A DNA stretch of 64,000 bases from the NCBI GenBank assembly GCA_002894305.1, contig PGEI01000002.1, positions 1 to 64,000 of the forward strand, read 5' to 3'. The notes beneath the pieces are model-generated. The model made no database searches. It worked only from the letters and a program-made list of their open reading frames with translations, and was not told the origin of the DNA. The DNA is from Comamonadaceae bacterium CD01. Lineage in GTDB: Bacteria; Pseudomonadota; Gammaproteobacteria; Burkholderiales; Burkholderiaceae_C. This document shows positions 43,833-54,614 of the stretch, in pieces. A program made the translations under genes and the position numbers. The stretch's first letter is position 1. Each line of letters starts with the position of its first letter.

Positions 43833-46100
43833 ATGTCCGTCGTTCCTTTCTTTGGCAGCCTGTTCCAACGCAGAACCCCTCCGTCCAAAGGGATGGAGGC
43901 AGACCCGCTGGTGTTGCGCGCCGACGGGGACGCGTTGTCTCCGACCTACAGCGGCGACGGCCACACCGTCTACACAGAGCTGGGCGCCGCCACGCAGATC
44001 CCGGCCGAGGTCGACGGACTGCCCGCCAGCAGCGACGCGGTGCGCCTGCCGCTGCTGGGCAACGCGCCGGCTGCGCGCCACCAGCGCCGCCTGCTGGTGC
44101 TGCTGGGCGTGGGCCTGGTGGTGCTGGCGCTGCTCACCGCCTGGGTGCTGCAGCAGGCCAACCGCACCGGCCAGCAGCTGAGCGCCGCGGGCCAGGCGCT
44201 GATGCAGTCGCAGCGGCTGGCCAAGTCGGTCACGCAGGCGCTGGTGGGCGCGCCCAACGCGTTTGCCGACGTGCGCGACAGCTCCGGCGTGCTGGCGCGC
44301 AACATGCGTGCGCTGGCCCAGGGCGACGACGTGCTGGGCGTGCAGGCGCTGGACGCGTCGTTTGCCCCCGAGATCGACGACCTCACCCCGCTGGTCGAGC
44401 GCGCCGCGCGCGAGGCGGGCACGGTGCTCAAGCAGGAACAAGCGCTGATCAACGTCGGCCAGGCGCTGCGCGCGGTCAACCGCGGCTCGTCTGGCCTGCT
44501 GGAGCAGGCCGAGACCGTGGCCGCGCTCAAGCTGCAGCAGCGCGCGCCCACGCCCGAGATCGCCGCAGCCAGCCGCCTGGCCATGCTCACGCAGCGCATC
44601 GGCAAATCGGTCAACGAGCTGCAGACCCCCGAGGGCGTGAACCCCGAGGCGGTGTTCCTGCTGGGCAAGGATCTGGGCAGCTTCACCGAGCTGGCGCAGG
44701 GGCTGCTGGACGGCAACGCCGAGTTGCACCTGGGCGCGGCCGGCGACGACAAGACGCGCCAGCAGCTGCAGGCGCTGATCGCCGGCTTTGACGCCACGCG
44801 CACCCAGGCCAGCGCCATCCTGGGCAACCTGCAGGATCTGGTGTCGGCGCGCGAGGCGCAGGACTACATCGTCTCGGACAGCGAGCTGCTGCGCCGCCAC
44901 CTGCAGACGCTGCAGGCAAAGCTGACCGCACGCTCGGGCATGGGCGTGGGGCAGCTTGCGGCGCTGGTGGCCGCGGCGCTGTTCGTCGTGCTGTGCGGCG
45001 TGGGCATTGCCCGCGTGCAACTGCTCGACAGCCGCAACCGCCAGGCCGCGGCCGAGGTGCTGCAGCGCGACGCGCGCCGCCAGGAGAAAGAGGCCAAGCG
45101 CGTCAACGACGCCAACCAGGCCGCCATCCTGCGCCTGATGAACGAGCTGCAGTCGGTCGCCGAGGGCGACCTGACGCAGGAGGCGACGGTGACCGAGGAC
45201 ATCACCGGCGCCATCGCCGACTCGGTGAACTACACGGTCGAGGAGCTGCGCGCGCTGGTGGGCAGCGTGCAGAACACCGCCACGCGCGTGTTGCAGACCT
45301 CGGCACGGGTGGACAACACCTCCACCGAGCTGCTGGCCGCATCGACCGAGCAGCTGCGCGAGATCCGCGAGACCGGCCGCTCGGTGCTGGAGATGGCCGG
45401 GCGCATCAACGAGGTCTCGGGCCAGGCGCAGGAGTCGGCCAGCGTGGCGCGCCAGTCGCTGCAGGCGGCCGACACCGGCCTGCAGTCGGTGCAGAACGCG
45501 ATCGGCGGCATGAACACTCTGCGCGACCAGATCCAGGAGACCTCCAAGCGCATCAAGCGCCTGGGCGAGTCGTCGCAGGAGATTGGCGAGATCACCGAGC
45601 TGATCTCCGACATCACCGAGCAGACCAACGTGCTGGCGCTCAACGCCGCCATCCAGGCCGCGTCCGCCGGCGAGGCTGGGCGCGGCTTCTCGGTCGTGGC
45701 CGAGGAAGTGCAGCGCCTGGCCGAGCGCTCGGCCGACGCCACGCGCCAGATCGCCGCACTGGTCAAGGCGATCCAGGGCGACACCCAGGACGCGGTGGCG
45801 GCGATGGAGCGCTCGACCCAGGGCGTGGTCGAGGGCGCGCGCCTGTCGGACGCGGCGGGCAGCGCGCTGACCGAGATAGACAGCGTCTCGCGCCGCCTGG
45901 CCGAGCTGATCGAGCAAATCTCCAGCGCCTCTCAGCGCGAGGCAGGTCTGGCCAACGAAGTGGCCGAGAACATCCAGCACATCTTTGCCGTGACCGAACA
46001 GACCAGCGAGGGCACGCGCTCGACGGCGCAGCAGGTGCGCGCGCTCTCGCAGGTGGCCGAGGAGCTGCGCCAGTCGGTGGCGCGGTTCAAGATCGCCTGA
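43833..46100 (+). CDS. pilJ: Twitching motility chemoreceptor PilJ
   Basis: A 755-residue methyl-accepting-type receptor. After a 75-residue cytoplasmic tail come transmembrane helix 1 (about 85-110), a periplasmic region built of PilJ-type repeats (about 115-370), transmembrane helix 2 (about 370-392), a HAMP segment and a signalling hairpin with the tip [20 protein letters not shown]. The typical beta/gamma PilJ length is about 680-790. It sits at the poles, senses surface contact or pilin tension, and controls ChpA. It is followed after 30 bases by chpA. Confidence 0.93.
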   Translation: MSVVPFFGSLFQRRTPPSKGMEADPLVLRADGDALSPTYSGDGHTVYTELGAATQIPAEVDGLPASSDAVRLPLLGNAPAARHQRRLLVLLGVGLVVLALLTAWVLQQANRTGQQLSAAGQALMQSQRLAKSVTQALVGAPNAFADVRDSSGVLARNMRALAQGDDVLGVQALDASFAPEIDDLTPLVERAAREAGTVLKQEQALINVGQALRAVNRGSSGLLEQAETVAALKLQQRAPTPEIAAASRLAMLTQRIGKSVNELQTPEGVNPEAVFLLGKDLGSFTELAQGLLDGNAELHLGAAGDDKTRQQLQALIAGFDATRTQASAILGNLQDLVSAREAQDYIVSDSELLRRHLQTLQAKLTARSGMGVGQLAALVAAALFVVLCGVGIARVQLLDSRNRQAAAEVLQRDARRQEKEAKRVNDANQAAILRLMNELQSVAEGDLTQEATVTEDITGAIADSVNYTVEELRALVGSVQNTATRVLQTSARVDNTSTELLAASTEQLREIRETGRSVLEMAGRINEVSGQAQESASVARQSLQAADTGLQSVQNAIGGMNTLRDQIQETSKRIKRLGESSQEIGEITELISDITEQTNVLALNAAIQAASAGEAGRGFSVVAEEVQRLAERSADATRQIAALVKAIQGDTQDAVAAMERSTQGVVEGARLSDAAGSALTEIDSVSRRLAELIEQISSASQREAGLANEVAENIQHIFAVTEQTSEGTRSTAQQVRALSQVAEELRQSVARFKIA

Positions 46101-46130
46101 CCCCCGCCCGACCGCAGCAGGAACGCATTC

Positions 46131-49100
46131 ATGGCAGCAGCAACAATGGACAACGCCCTCGCCACCGCGCCCGAGCCGGCCCTGGCGCACCACGACTTGG
46201 CGCCGCTGGCCTGGGTGCTCGACGAACTGCGCAAGGCGCTGGAGTCCTCGGTCAAGCAGTTGCGCCGCTTCGTGCGCGAGAGCGACGCGGCGCGCGAGTC
46301 CGACCTGGCCGCGCTCGACGGGGCGCCGCTGCGCGCGGCGCGCCAGCAGCTGCACCAGGCGGGCGGCGCGCTGCAGATGATCGGCATGCAGCCGCCGGCG
46401 CTGCTGCTCTCCGCGATGGAGGCGGCGGTGCAGCGCTTCGTGCTCAAGCCCGAGCTGTGCACGCGCGAGGCGGCCGCACTGCTCGAACGCGCCAGCTTCG
46501 CGCTGATCGAATACCTGCAAAAAGTGCTGGCGGGCAAGAGCGCGCCGGCCGTCGGCCTGTTTGCCCAGTACCGCGACGTGCTGGCGCTGGCCGGCGACGC
46601 CAGCGCCCACCCGAGCGACTTGTGGGAGCACGACCAGCCGCTGCGCAATGTCGAGCTGCCCGGCGTGCAGCCGCTCGTCTACGGCCCCGAGGCACGCACG
46701 CTGCTCGACCGCGCGGTGCTGCGCCTGGTCAAGAACGCGCAGGACGCACAGGCCGCACGTGACCTGGTGCAGGCCAGCCTGGGCTTTGCCAGCGCGCAGG
46801 CCGAGCCCGGCGCGCGCGCCTTCTGGCAGGCCAGCGCCGGCTTCTTCGATGCGCTGGCGCACGGGCTGCTGGCGCCCGACGTCTACGTCAAGCGCATGGC
46901 CTCGCGCGTGCTGCTGCAGTACGCAGCCTTTGCCAAGGGCGGCGCAGAGGTGGCTGACCGCCTGGTGCAGGATCTGCTGTTCTTCTGCGCCCAGGCAGGC
47001 GACGCCGCTGCTGCGCCCGTGCTGCAGGCGGTGCGCCGCGCCGCCGGCCTGGAGCAGGCGCAGCCGGTCGCCTACGGCCAGCCGCTGTACGGCCTGTTCG
47101 ACCCGGCGGTGCTGGTGCAGGCGCGCAAGCGCATCGCCGTGGCGACCGACACCTGGTCGGCGCTGTCGGGCGGCGACGCGCACAAGCTCAAGGCCGCGGC
47201 CGACCACTTCAGCCTGGTGTGCGACTCGCTGCGCAAGCTGCACCCGGGCAGCGAGCCGCTGGCGCAGGCGTTGACCCAGGCGGTGGAGGCCACGCTGCGC
47301 TCGGGCCAGCCGCCCGACGCGGCGCTGGCGATGGAAGTGGCCACTGCGGTGCTCTACCTGCAGGCCGCGTTCGAGGAGCTGGACGCCGCGCAGCAGCACA
47401 TGGACGCGCGCGCCACCCACCTGGCCCAGCGCTTGCAGGGCGTGATCGCCGGCGGAGAGCCCGAACCGCTGCAGCCCTGGATGGAGGAGCTGTACCGGCG
47501 CGTGAGCGACCACCAGACCATGGGCAGCGTCGTCGGCGAGTTGCGCGCCACGCTGGCCGAGGCTGAAAAGTCCATGGACCAGTATTTCCGCGACCACAGC
47601 GACATGGTCGCGCTGTCCAGCGTGCCTGGCAGCCTGCAGCAGATGCGCGGCGTACTGTCGGTGCTGGGCATGGACGAGGCATCGCGCGCCGTCGTCGGCA
47701 TGCGCGAGACCGTGGAGCGCCTGCTCGGCGCAGAGGTGTCGGAGCAGGAGCAGCCGCGCGTCTTCGAGCAATTGGGCGGCAACCTGGGCGCGCTCGGCTT
47801 TCTGATCGACATGCTCAGCTACCAGCGCGCCATGGCGCGCAAGCTGTTTGCCTACGACGAGGCAAGTGGCGAGCTGCGCAGCCTGATGGGGCGCAGCAGC
47901 GCGCCCGCCGTTGTGCCCGCAGCGCCCGCGGCAATGCCGGAGGCTGCCGCTGCCCTGCCGGGCTTGCCGGCTACCGATGCCGGTGCGCCGGCAACTCCGC
48001 CCGCGTCCGCGCATGAAGAGGAAGACGACGGCGAAGAAGAGCTGCTGGACATCTTCCTGGAGGAGGCGCGCGAGGTGGTTGCCAACGGCCTGGCCGCGGC
48101 CGATGCGCTGCAGCGCGAAGCCGCCGATCTGAGCGAGCAGACCACGCTGCGCCGCGCCTTTCACACGCTCAAGGGCAGCTCGCGCATGGTGGGTCTGGCC
48201 GCGTTTGGCGACGCTGCCTGGGCGATGGAGCAGGTGCTCAACGCCTGGCTGGCCGAGCAGAAACCCATTCACGCGCCGTTGCTCGAACTCTCGCGCCAGG
48301 CGCTGGCCGCGTTTGGCCGCTGGGGCCAGGCCATCGCCGACGGCGACGCCACCGCCTGGCAGGCCCAGCCCTTCATCGACGCGGCGCAGGCCATGCGCAG
48401 CGAAGGCCGGCTGGTGGCGCTGGCCGTGCCGGGGCAGGAGCAGGAGTTGGTGCAACCGGTGCCGTCGGAGCGGGAAGAACCCGCGCCGCCGGCCGTGCAG
48501 GACGAGCCCGCCGAGGCGCTGGATGCCGGCCTGCCGGCGTTGGACGCCGACCTGGACGACGACGCATTCGCGCTGCCCGACTTTGCCGACACGACGATCG
48601 ACGAGGTGCGCCCGATCGACGACGCCGCGCTGCAGGCGTTCGAGCTGGCGCCCGACGCGCCCGAACTGGCGCAGTTCGACTTTGCCGCCTTTGCCGACGC
48701 GGCGGCCAGCCCTGCCGCCGAGCCCGAAGAACCCGCCGAAGACTTGCTGGACGGCCCGTCGGAAGACGTTGTAGATGCAGAGGCCGGTTCGGCCTCTGTG
48801 ATGGACCTGGCACAGGATGAGCCGCCGGCAGAGGAGGGCGCGCCGCCGCCGCATGAAGCCGCCAGTGAAGGCCACCAGCACCCGGACGAGGGCCAGGCGG
48901 GCGGCAGGGACGAGGAGGACGACGCGGCCGAAATAACCGATGCCGCAGCGCAGGCCGAGTCACCGCAGCGGCCGTCGGCGCGCATCATCGAGCTGCACCC
49001 GCCGGTGCTGCCCGAGGAGGAGGCGGTCAAGCTCATCGGGTCGCTGCGCATCCCGCTGCCGCTGTTCAATGTCTATCTGAACGAGGCCGACGAATGGTCG

Positions 49101-51962
49101 CGCCGCCTGGTCACCGCGCTGCAGGAGTGGGCGCTGGAGCTGCATCGGCCGGTGCCCGACGACGCGATCGCCTTTGCCCACGCGCTGGCCGGCAGCTCGG
49201 CCACCGTCGGCTTTGACGTGCTGTCGCGCCTGGCGCGGCTGCTGGAGCACACGCTGCAGCATGTGCAGCCGCAGGTGAGTGGCACGCCCGCGCAGGCGCA
49301 GGTGTTCAGCGCGGCGGCCGACGAGATCCGGCGCCTGCTGCACCAGTTCGCCGCGGGCTTTCTGAAGGATGCCGACGCACGCATCGGCCAGCAGCTGCAA
49401 CAGGTGCTGGACGCCGAGGTGCTCGGCGCGCTGGGCAGCCCGGCGCCGGCCGATGCGCAGGCGCTCGCCGACGCCGATATCGATGCCGATGCCGATGCCG
49501 ACTTTGTCGACGCGGCGCTGGCGCAGGGCGGCCCCGAGCGCAGCACCGCGGATGCCGCACCGGCCGAGGACGCGGCAGCGCTGCAGGCGCGCCTGGCGCG
49601 CGAGCAGGAGGTGGATGCGCGCATTGCCGCTGCCGCTGCCAGCCACCTGGTGCACGAGGACGACATCGACCTGCTAGACGTCATCGACCCCGATCTGTTC
49701 CCCATCTTCGAGGAAGAGGCGCTGGAGCTGCTGCCGGCCACGGCCGCGGCGCTGCGCCAGTGGGCGCGGCGCATTGGCGACACGGCAGCGCGCAGCAGCC
49801 TGCTGCGCGCGCTGCACACGCTCAAGGGAAGCGCGCGCCTGGCCGGCGCGATGCGCCTGGGCGAGATGGCGCACCGGCTGGAGTCGGCCGTGGAGCGCAT
49901 CGACCTGGACAGCGCCAGCGAGCGCGACGTCGAGCCGCTGCTGGTGCACCTGGACGACCTGCAGGCCAACTTCGACGCGCTGCGCACCATCGGCGCGCAG
50001 CCGCTGAGCGAGGCGGTCACCGTCGCGCCGGCGCCGGACGGCGTGCCCGCCGCATCTGCTCCCGTGCCCGTGCCTGCACCCGCTGCCGCACCCTTGCACG
50101 GCGGCGGCCCGATGGTGCGCGTGCGCGCGCAGCTGCTCGACCGCCTGGTGGGCGAGGCCGGCGAGGTGATGATCGCGCGCTCGCGCCTGGACGCCCGCAT
50201 GGGCCAGCTGCGCGGCTCGCTGGCCGACCTGACCGGCAACCTCGACCGCCTGCGCCAGCAGCTGCGCGACATCGAGGTGCAGTCCGAGTCGCAGATGCAG
50301 TCGCGCCTGGCGCTGTCCAAGGACACGGCCGCGGGGTTCGACCCGCTGGAGTTCGACCGTTTCACGCGCGTGCAGGAGCTCACGCGCATGATGGCCGAGT
50401 CGGTCAACGACATCGCCACGGTGCAGCGCAACATGCAGCGCGTCATGGCTGGCGCCGAGGACGACCTGGTCGCCCAGGCGCGCCAGGCGCGCGAACTGCA
50501 GCGCGACCTGCTGCGCACGCGCATGGTCGAGTTCGAGAGCATTGCCGAGCGGCTGTACGCCGTCGTGCGCCAGGTGTCCAAGGAGACGGGCAAGTCGATC
50601 AAGCTGGACATCGAAGGCGGCTCGATCGAAATGGACCGCGGCGTGCTCGAACGCATGGCGCCCGCCTTCGAGCATCTGCTGCGCAACTGCGCCGACCATG
50701 GCATCGAAATGCCCGAGCAGCGCGCAGCCGCGGGCAAGAGCGCCGCCGGCACCATCCACATCGCGCTGCGCCAGGAGGGCAACGACGTTGCGGTGCAATT
50801 CAGCGACGACGGTGCAGGGCTGGATCTTGAGCGCATTCGCGCCAAGGCGGTCGAGCGCGGCCTGCTGGCGCCGGACGCGCAGCTGGATGCGGACCAAGCG
50901 TTCGAGCTGATCTTCTCGCCGGGCTTCTCGACGGCCAGCGCGCTGACCGGGCTGTCCGGTCGCGGCATCGGCATGGACGTGGTGCGCACCGAGGTCAACG
51001 CACTGGGCGGGCGCATCGAGACGCAATCCACACCCGGGCAGGGCACCTCGTTCCGCCTGGTGCTGCCGCTGACCACCGCGGTCACCCAGGTTGTGATGCT
51101 GCGCGCCGGCGAGCGCACCTTTGGCGTGCCCGCCAGCCTGATCGAGATCGTGCGCCGTGTGCCGCTGGCCGCGCTGGAGCAGGCATACGCGCAGCAGCAG
51201 TTCGACGAGGGCGGCACGCCGCTGGCGCTGTACTGGGCCGGCGCGCTCCTGCAGGCCAGCGGCGCCAGCCAGGAGGCGGGCGCCGCGAAGACGCGCCCGG
51301 TCGTCATCGTGCGCAGCGCGCAGCAGCGCCTGGCGCTGCACGTCGACGAGGTGCTGGGCAACCAGGAAGTGGTGGTCAAGAACCTGGGGCCGCAGCTGTC
51401 GCGCCTGCCGGGGCTGGCCGGCATGTCGGTGCTGGCCTCGGGCGCGGTCGTGCTGATCTACAACCCGGTGGCGCTGGCCACCGTCTACGGCGAGCAGGCG
51501 CGCGCGCTGATGCAGCAGGCGGGCGCGGATACCGCGCAGCCCCAGGCGCCGTCGACCGGCGCGGACGGCGCAGCCAGCCAGGTGCCACTGGTGCTGGTGG
51601 TCGACGACTCGATCACCGTGCGCCGCGTCACCCAGCGCATGCTGCGCCGCGAGGGCTACCGCGTCGCGCTGGCCAACGACGGCCTGCAGGCGCTCGAACA
51701 ATTGCAGCACGAGCGCCCGGCGCTGGTGCTGTCGGACATCGAGATGCCGCGCATGGACGGCTTCGACCTGCTGCGCCAGATCCGCGGCCACGCGCAGTGG
51801 GCCGATCTGCCCGTGGTGATGATCACCTCGCGCATCGCGCAAAAGCACCGCGACCTGGCGCTGGAGCTGGGCGCCAACCACTACCTGGGCAAGCCCTATT
51901 CCGACGACGAGCTGCTGGGACTGGCGCAGCTGTACACGCAGGCCAGCGCGGTGCCGGCGTAG
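46131..51962 (+). CDS. chpA: Hybrid chemosensory histidine kinase ChpA/PilL
   Basis: A 1943-residue CheA-like kinase. It begins with an N-terminal FimL-like region (about 1-560), then phosphotransfer domains with His678 (FHTLKGSSRM), His1017 (HALAGSSATV, non-canonical) and His1229 (HTLKGSARLA). A long acidic linker lies at about 790-960. The CheA dimerisation/ATPase core follows (DRLVGEAGEVMIARSRLD, N-box LLRNCADHGIEMPEQR near 1515), a CheW domain, and a C-terminal receiver with Asp1869 (LVLSDIEMPRMDG). It phosphorylates PilG and PilH. Related Pseudomonas ChpA has more Hpt domains; here three were found. Confidence 0.92.
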   Translation: MAAATMDNALATAPEPALAHHDLAPLAWVLDELRKALESSVKQLRRFVRESDAARESDLAALDGAPLRAARQQLHQAGGALQMIGMQPPALLLSAMEAAVQRFVLKPELCTREAAALLERASFALIEYLQKVLAGKSAPAVGLFAQYRDVLALAGDASAHPSDLWEHDQPLRNVELPGVQPLVYGPEARTLLDRAVLRLVKNAQDAQAARDLVQASLGFASAQAEPGARAFWQASAGFFDALAHGLLAPDVYVKRMASRVLLQYAAFAKGGAEVADRLVQDLLFFCAQAGDAAAAPVLQAVRRAAGLEQAQPVAYGQPLYGLFDPAVLVQARKRIAVATDTWSALSGGDAHKLKAAADHFSLVCDSLRKLHPGSEPLAQALTQAVEATLRSGQPPDAALAMEVATAVLYLQAAFEELDAAQQHMDARATHLAQRLQGVIAGGEPEPLQPWMEELYRRVSDHQTMGSVVGELRATLAEAEKSMDQYFRDHSDMVALSSVPGSLQQMRGVLSVLGMDEASRAVVGMRETVERLLGAEVSEQEQPRVFEQLGGNLGALGFLIDMLSYQRAMARKLFAYDEASGELRSLMGRSSAPAVVPAAPAAMPEAAAALPGLPATDAGAPATPPASAHEEEDDGEEELLDIFLEEAREVVANGLAAADALQREAADLSEQTTLRRAFHTLKGSSRMVGLAAFGDAAWAMEQVLNAWLAEQKPIHAPLLELSRQALAAFGRWGQAIADGDATAWQAQPFIDAAQAMRSEGRLVALAVPGQEQELVQPVPSEREEPAPPAVQDEPAEALDAGLPALDADLDDDAFALPDFADTTIDEVRPIDDAALQAFELAPDAPELAQFDFAAFADAAASPAAEPEEPAEDLLDGPSEDVVDAEAGSASVMDLAQDEPPAEEGAPPPHEAASEGHQHPDEGQAGGRDEEDDAAEITDAAAQAESPQRPSARIIELHPPVLPEEEAVKLIGSLRIPLPLFNVYLNEADEWSRRLVTALQEWALELHRPVPDDAIAFAHALAGSSATVGFDVLSRLARLLEHTLQHVQPQVSGTPAQAQVFSAAADEIRRLLHQFAAGFLKDADARIGQQLQQVLDAEVLGALGSPAPADAQALADADIDADADADFVDAALAQGGPERSTADAAPAEDAAALQARLAREQEVDARIAAAAASHLVHEDDIDLLDVIDPDLFPIFEEEALELLPATAAALRQWARRIGDTAARSSLLRALHTLKGSARLAGAMRLGEMAHRLESAVERIDLDSASERDVEPLLVHLDDLQANFDALRTIGAQPLSEAVTVAPAPDGVPAASAPVPVPAPAAAPLHGGGPMVRVRAQLLDRLVGEAGEVMIARSRLDARMGQLRGSLADLTGNLDRLRQQLRDIEVQSESQMQSRLALSKDTAAGFDPLEFDRFTRVQELTRMMAESVNDIATVQRNMQRVMAGAEDDLVAQARQARELQRDLLRTRMVEFESIAERLYAVVRQVSKETGKSIKLDIEGGSIEMDRGVLERMAPAFEHLLRNCADHGIEMPEQRAAAGKSAAGTIHIALRQEGNDVAVQFSDDGAGLDLERIRAKAVERGLLAPDAQLDADQAFELIFSPGFSTASALTGLSGRGIGMDVVRTEVNALGGRIETQSTPGQGTSFRLVLPLTTAVTQVVMLRAGERTFGVPASLIEIVRRVPLAALEQAYAQQQFDEGGTPLALYWAGALLQASGASQEAGAAKTRPVVIVRSAQQRLALHVDEVLGNQEVVVKNLGPQLSRLPGLAGMSVLASGAVVLIYNPVALATVYGEQARALMQQAGADTAQPQAPSTGADGAASQVPLVLVVDDSITVRRVTQRMLRREGYRVALANDGLQALEQLQHERPALVLSDIEMPRMDGFDLLRQIRGHAQWADLPVVMITSRIAQKHRDLALELGANHYLGKPYSDDELLGLAQLYTQASAVPA

Positions 51963-52057
51963 CGCGGGCGCCGGATAGGCGCCGGTGCGCGGCATTCGCC
52001 GCCACCGCGCCGGGCAAGCGGCCCACGGGAGGATTGCCCGGCCGTAAAATCGGCGCC

Positions 52058-52681
52058 ATGCCTGTTGCCACCGCCGACGCCACCAACCTGACGAACCACT
52101 TCCTGATCGCCATGCCGGGCATGGAGGACAGGGCGTTTGCCCGCAGCGTCGTCTACCTGTGTGAACACAACGCACACGGGGCGCTCGGGCTGATCATCAA
52201 CAAGCCGACCGACATCGATCTGCAGGGCCTGTTCGACAAGGTCGACCTGTCGCTGGGGCGCGCCGACCTGACGCACGAGCCGGTCTTCATCGGCGGGCCG
52301 GTGCAGACCGAGCGCGGCTTCGTGCTGCACGACGCGATGAGCCCGCCGCCCACGGCGGGCGGCGACGATGCCGAGGCGCAGGACACCAGCCCCTACGCGT
52401 CGACGCTGGTGATTGCCGGCGGCCTGGAGATGACCACCTCGCGCGACGTGCTGGAGGCGCTGTCGCACGGCGTGGGGCCGCGGCGCGTGCTGATCACGCT
52501 GGGCTATTCGGCCTGGGGCGAGGGCCAGCTCGAATCGGAGCTGGCCGAGAACGCCTGGCTGACCGTGGACGCCGACGCAGCGGTGATCTTCGAGACGCCG
52601 GCGGACGAGCGCTACGACCGTGCGCTGGCGCTGCTGGGCCTGCAGGCCTGGATGCTCTCTCCCGAGGCAGGGCGGGCATGA
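52058..52681 (+). CDS. yqgE: YqgE/AlgH (UPF0301) protein
   Basis: A 207-residue protein of the YqgE/AlgH family. It contains LTNHFLIAMPGMEDRAFARSVVYLCEH, GALGLIINKPT and VFIGGPVQTERGFVLH, which are diagnostic. AlgH was linked to alginate expression in Pseudomonas and the family is often placed next to ruvX; its biochemical action is not settled. An insert of about 10 residues (PTAGGDDAEAQD) occurs after the VLH block. Its stop overlaps the ruvX start by four bases. Confidence 0.93.
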   Translation: MPVATADATNLTNHFLIAMPGMEDRAFARSVVYLCEHNAHGALGLIINKPTDIDLQGLFDKVDLSLGRADLTHEPVFIGGPVQTERGFVLHDAMSPPPTAGGDDAEAQDTSPYASTLVIAGGLEMTTSRDVLEALSHGVGPRRVLITLGYSAWGEGQLESELAENAWLTVDADAAVIFETPADERYDRALALLGLQAWMLSPEAGRA

Positions 52682-53091
52682 CCGCGCCTGCCGCCGAGCC
52701 CGTGCCCGCCCATCTGCAAAGCTTTCTGGCGTTCGACTTCGGCCTCAAGCGCACCGGCGTCGCCGTCGGCACGCGGCTGCTGGGCACGGCCAGCGGGCAG
52801 CCGACGATACGCGCCGAGGGCGACGCGCGCTGGGTGCAGGTCGCCGAGCGCCTGCGCGAGTGGCAGCCCGACGCGCTGGTCGTTGGCGTGCCGTTTCACC
52901 CCGACGGCGCGGCGCACGAGAACACGGCGCGCGCGCTCAAGTTCGCGCGCCAGCTGCGCGGGCGCTACGGCCTGCCGGTCTATGAAGTGGATGAGCGCTA
53001 CAGCACGACCGAGGCGCTGGCCGCGGGCGCGCGCGACGCCGACGCGGCGTCGGCCTGCATCATCCTGGAGCAATTCTTGAGGAGTCTGTGA
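52678..53091 (+). CDS. ruvX: Putative pre-16S rRNA nuclease/Holliday junction resolvase RuvX
   Basis: A 137-residue RNase-H-fold nuclease (YqgF family). The first acidic residue is in FLAFDFGLKRTGVAVG and the others are expected in VVGVPFHPDG (with the following Asp) and VYEVDERYSTTEA; DADAASACIILEQFL closes the fold. E. coli YqgF processes the 5' end of 16S rRNA, and a resolvase role was proposed first. It overlaps yqgE by four bases and pyrR by one base, so all are one operon. Confidence 0.92.
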   Translation: MTAPAAEPVPAHLQSFLAFDFGLKRTGVAVGTRLLGTASGQPTIRAEGDARWVQVAERLREWQPDALVVGVPFHPDGAAHENTARALKFARQLRGRYGLPVYEVDERYSTTEALAAGARDADAASACIILEQFLRSL

Positions 53092-53618
53092 TGAACCCCC
53101 CTGTTTCCGCCACCGGCCACCTGGCGCTGGACGCCGAGTTGCTCTACGGTGAGCTGCTGCGCGGCGTGCGCACGCTGGTGCAGCCGGGCACACGGCTGGC
53201 GGGCATTGCCTCGGGCGGCATGTGGCTGGCCGAGCGCCTGCAGCGCGACCTGGGCCTGGAGGGCGAGCACGGCGTGCTGTCCTCGGCCATGCACCGCGAC
53301 GACTTTGCCCGCCGGGGCCTGGCCGCCAGCGTGCAGACGCAGCTGCCGTTCGAGGTGAACGGCGCCGACATCCTGGTGCTGGACGACGTGCTCTACACCG
53401 GGCGCACCATCCGCGCGGTGCTCAACGAGCTGTTCGACTTTGGCCGCCCGCAGCGCGTTCGTCTGGCGGTGCTGGTCGACCGCGGCGGGCGCCAGCTGCC
53501 GATCGCGCCCGACTTTGCCGCCGCGCGCGTGGTGCTGGCTCCCACGCAGTCGCTGTCGCTGGCGCGGGCCGAGGGCGGCCACCTGCAGTTCGACATCAAA
53601 GAGATCCAGGAGGTGTGA
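53091..53618 (+). CDS. pyrR: Bifunctional PyrR (pyr regulator/uracil phosphoribosyltransferase)
   Basis: A 175-residue type I phosphoribosyltransferase. The PRPP-binding motif [20 protein letters not shown] is near 97-116, and [14 protein letters not shown] holds the pyrimidine/Mg site. In Gram-positive bacteria PyrR attenuates pyr operons by binding RNA; in pseudomonads PyrR acts with pyrB. Here it precedes pyrB by two bases. The ATG at 53091 has GAGGAG 6 bases upstream. Confidence 0.93.
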   Translation: MNPPVSATGHLALDAELLYGELLRGVRTLVQPGTRLAGIASGGMWLAERLQRDLGLEGEHGVLSSAMHRDDFARRGLAASVQTQLPFEVNGADILVLDDVLYTGRTIRAVLNELFDFGRPQRVRLAVLVDRGGRQLPIAPDFAAARVVLAPTQSLSLARAEGGHLQFDIKEIQEV

Positions 53619-53620
53619 CG

Positions 53621-54583
53621 GTGCTCTCCCAGCGCAACCCCCAACTCAACGCCAACGGCGAGCTGATCCACCTGCTGTCCATCGAAGGGCTGCCGCGCGC
53701 CATCCTCACGCACATCCTGGACACGGCGGCCAGCTTCGTGAGCGTCAGCGACCGCGAGGTCAAGAAAGTGCCGCTGCTGCGCGGCAAGAGCGTGTTCAAC
53801 CTGTTCTTCGAGAACAGCACGCGCACGCGCACCACCTTCGACATCGCCGCCAAGCGGCTGTCGGCCGACGTGTTCACGCTCGATATCGGGCGCAGCTCGA
53901 CGGCCAAGGGCGAGTCGCTGCTCGATACGGTGGACAACCTGTCGGCCATGGCGGCCGACCTGTTCGTCGTGCGCCACAGCCAGTCGGGCGCGCCCTACCT
54001 GATCGCGCAGCACGTGGCGCCGCACGTGCACGTGGTCAACGCCGGCGACGGGCGCCACGCCCACCCGACGCAGGCCATGCTCGACATGTACACCATCCGC
54101 CACTACAAGCAGGATTTCTCCAACCTGACGGTGGCCATCGTCGGCGACGTGCTGCACTCGCGCGTGGCGCGCTCTGACATCCACGCGCTGACCACGCTGG
54201 GCGCGGCCGAGGTGCGCGTAGTCGGCCCGCGCACACTGGTGCCCGGCGACATGGCAGACATGGGCGTGCGGGTGTTCCACGACCTGGAGGAGGGCATCCG
54301 CGGCTGCGACGTGATCATCATGCTGCGGCTGCAGAACGAGCGCATGACCGGCGCGCTGCTGCCGTCGAGCCAGGAGTATTTCAAGAGCTTCGGCCTGACC
54401 GAGGACAAGCTGCGCCTGGCAAAGCCCGACGCCATCGTCATGCACCCCGGGCCGATCAACCGCGGAGTGGAGATCGACTCGGCCGTCGTCGACGGGCCGC
54501 AGGCGGTCATCCTCTCGCAGGTCACGTTCGGCATTGCGGTGCGCATGGCCGTCATGTCCATCGTCGCAGGCAACGTCGCCTGA
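53621..54583 (+). CDS. pyrB: Aspartate carbamoyltransferase catalytic subunit
   Basis: A 320-residue enzyme for the first committed step of pyrimidine synthesis, joining carbamoyl phosphate and aspartate. The carbamoyl-phosphate loop STRTR is at 66-70 and HPTQ near 142-145, with the 240s-loop MLRLQNER. The GTG at 53621 is the start, 7 bases after AGGAGG; an upstream GTG is too close to that site. No pyrI is present; the next gene encodes the dihydroorotase-like PyrC', which forms the class A holoenzyme with PyrB in pseudomonads. Confidence 0.94.
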   Translation: MLSQRNPQLNANGELIHLLSIEGLPRAILTHILDTAASFVSVSDREVKKVPLLRGKSVFNLFFENSTRTRTTFDIAAKRLSADVFTLDIGRSSTAKGESLLDTVDNLSAMAADLFVVRHSQSGAPYLIAQHVAPHVHVVNAGDGRHAHPTQAMLDMYTIRHYKQDFSNLTVAIVGDVLHSRVARSDIHALTTLGAAEVRVVGPRTLVPGDMADMGVRVFHDLEEGIRGCDVIIMLRLQNERMTGALLPSSQEYFKSFGLTEDKLRLAKPDAIVMHPGPINRGVEIDSAVVDGPQAVILSQVTFGIAVRMAVMSIVAGNVA

Positions 54584-54614
54584 GCCGGCAGCAGGCGCAG
54601 AGCAGGACACAAGC

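Noticed and set aside
43566-48881. A 1771-residue open frame on the minus strand opposite pilI, pilJ and chpA
   Set aside because: It runs antisense through well-supported plus-strand genes, has a low-complexity His/Arg/Gln/Leu-rich composition typical of GC-rich codon shadows, and no recognisable domain or ribosome site.
49470-49505. Short GATGCC tandem repeat inside chpA
   Set aside because: It codes for an Asp/Ala run (DIDADADADF) in an acidic linker and is better explained as low-complexity coding sequence than as a regulatory repeat.
51967-51983. GGCGCC-GGATA-GGCGCC inverted repeat after chpA
   Set aside because: A possible terminator stem, but there is no T-run and the stem is only six bases; too weak to call.
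49674-52175. Long minus-strand frames opposite chpA, including one of 833 residues
   Set aside because: They are shadows of the CheA core and receiver of ChpA; composition is repetitive and no family motif is present.
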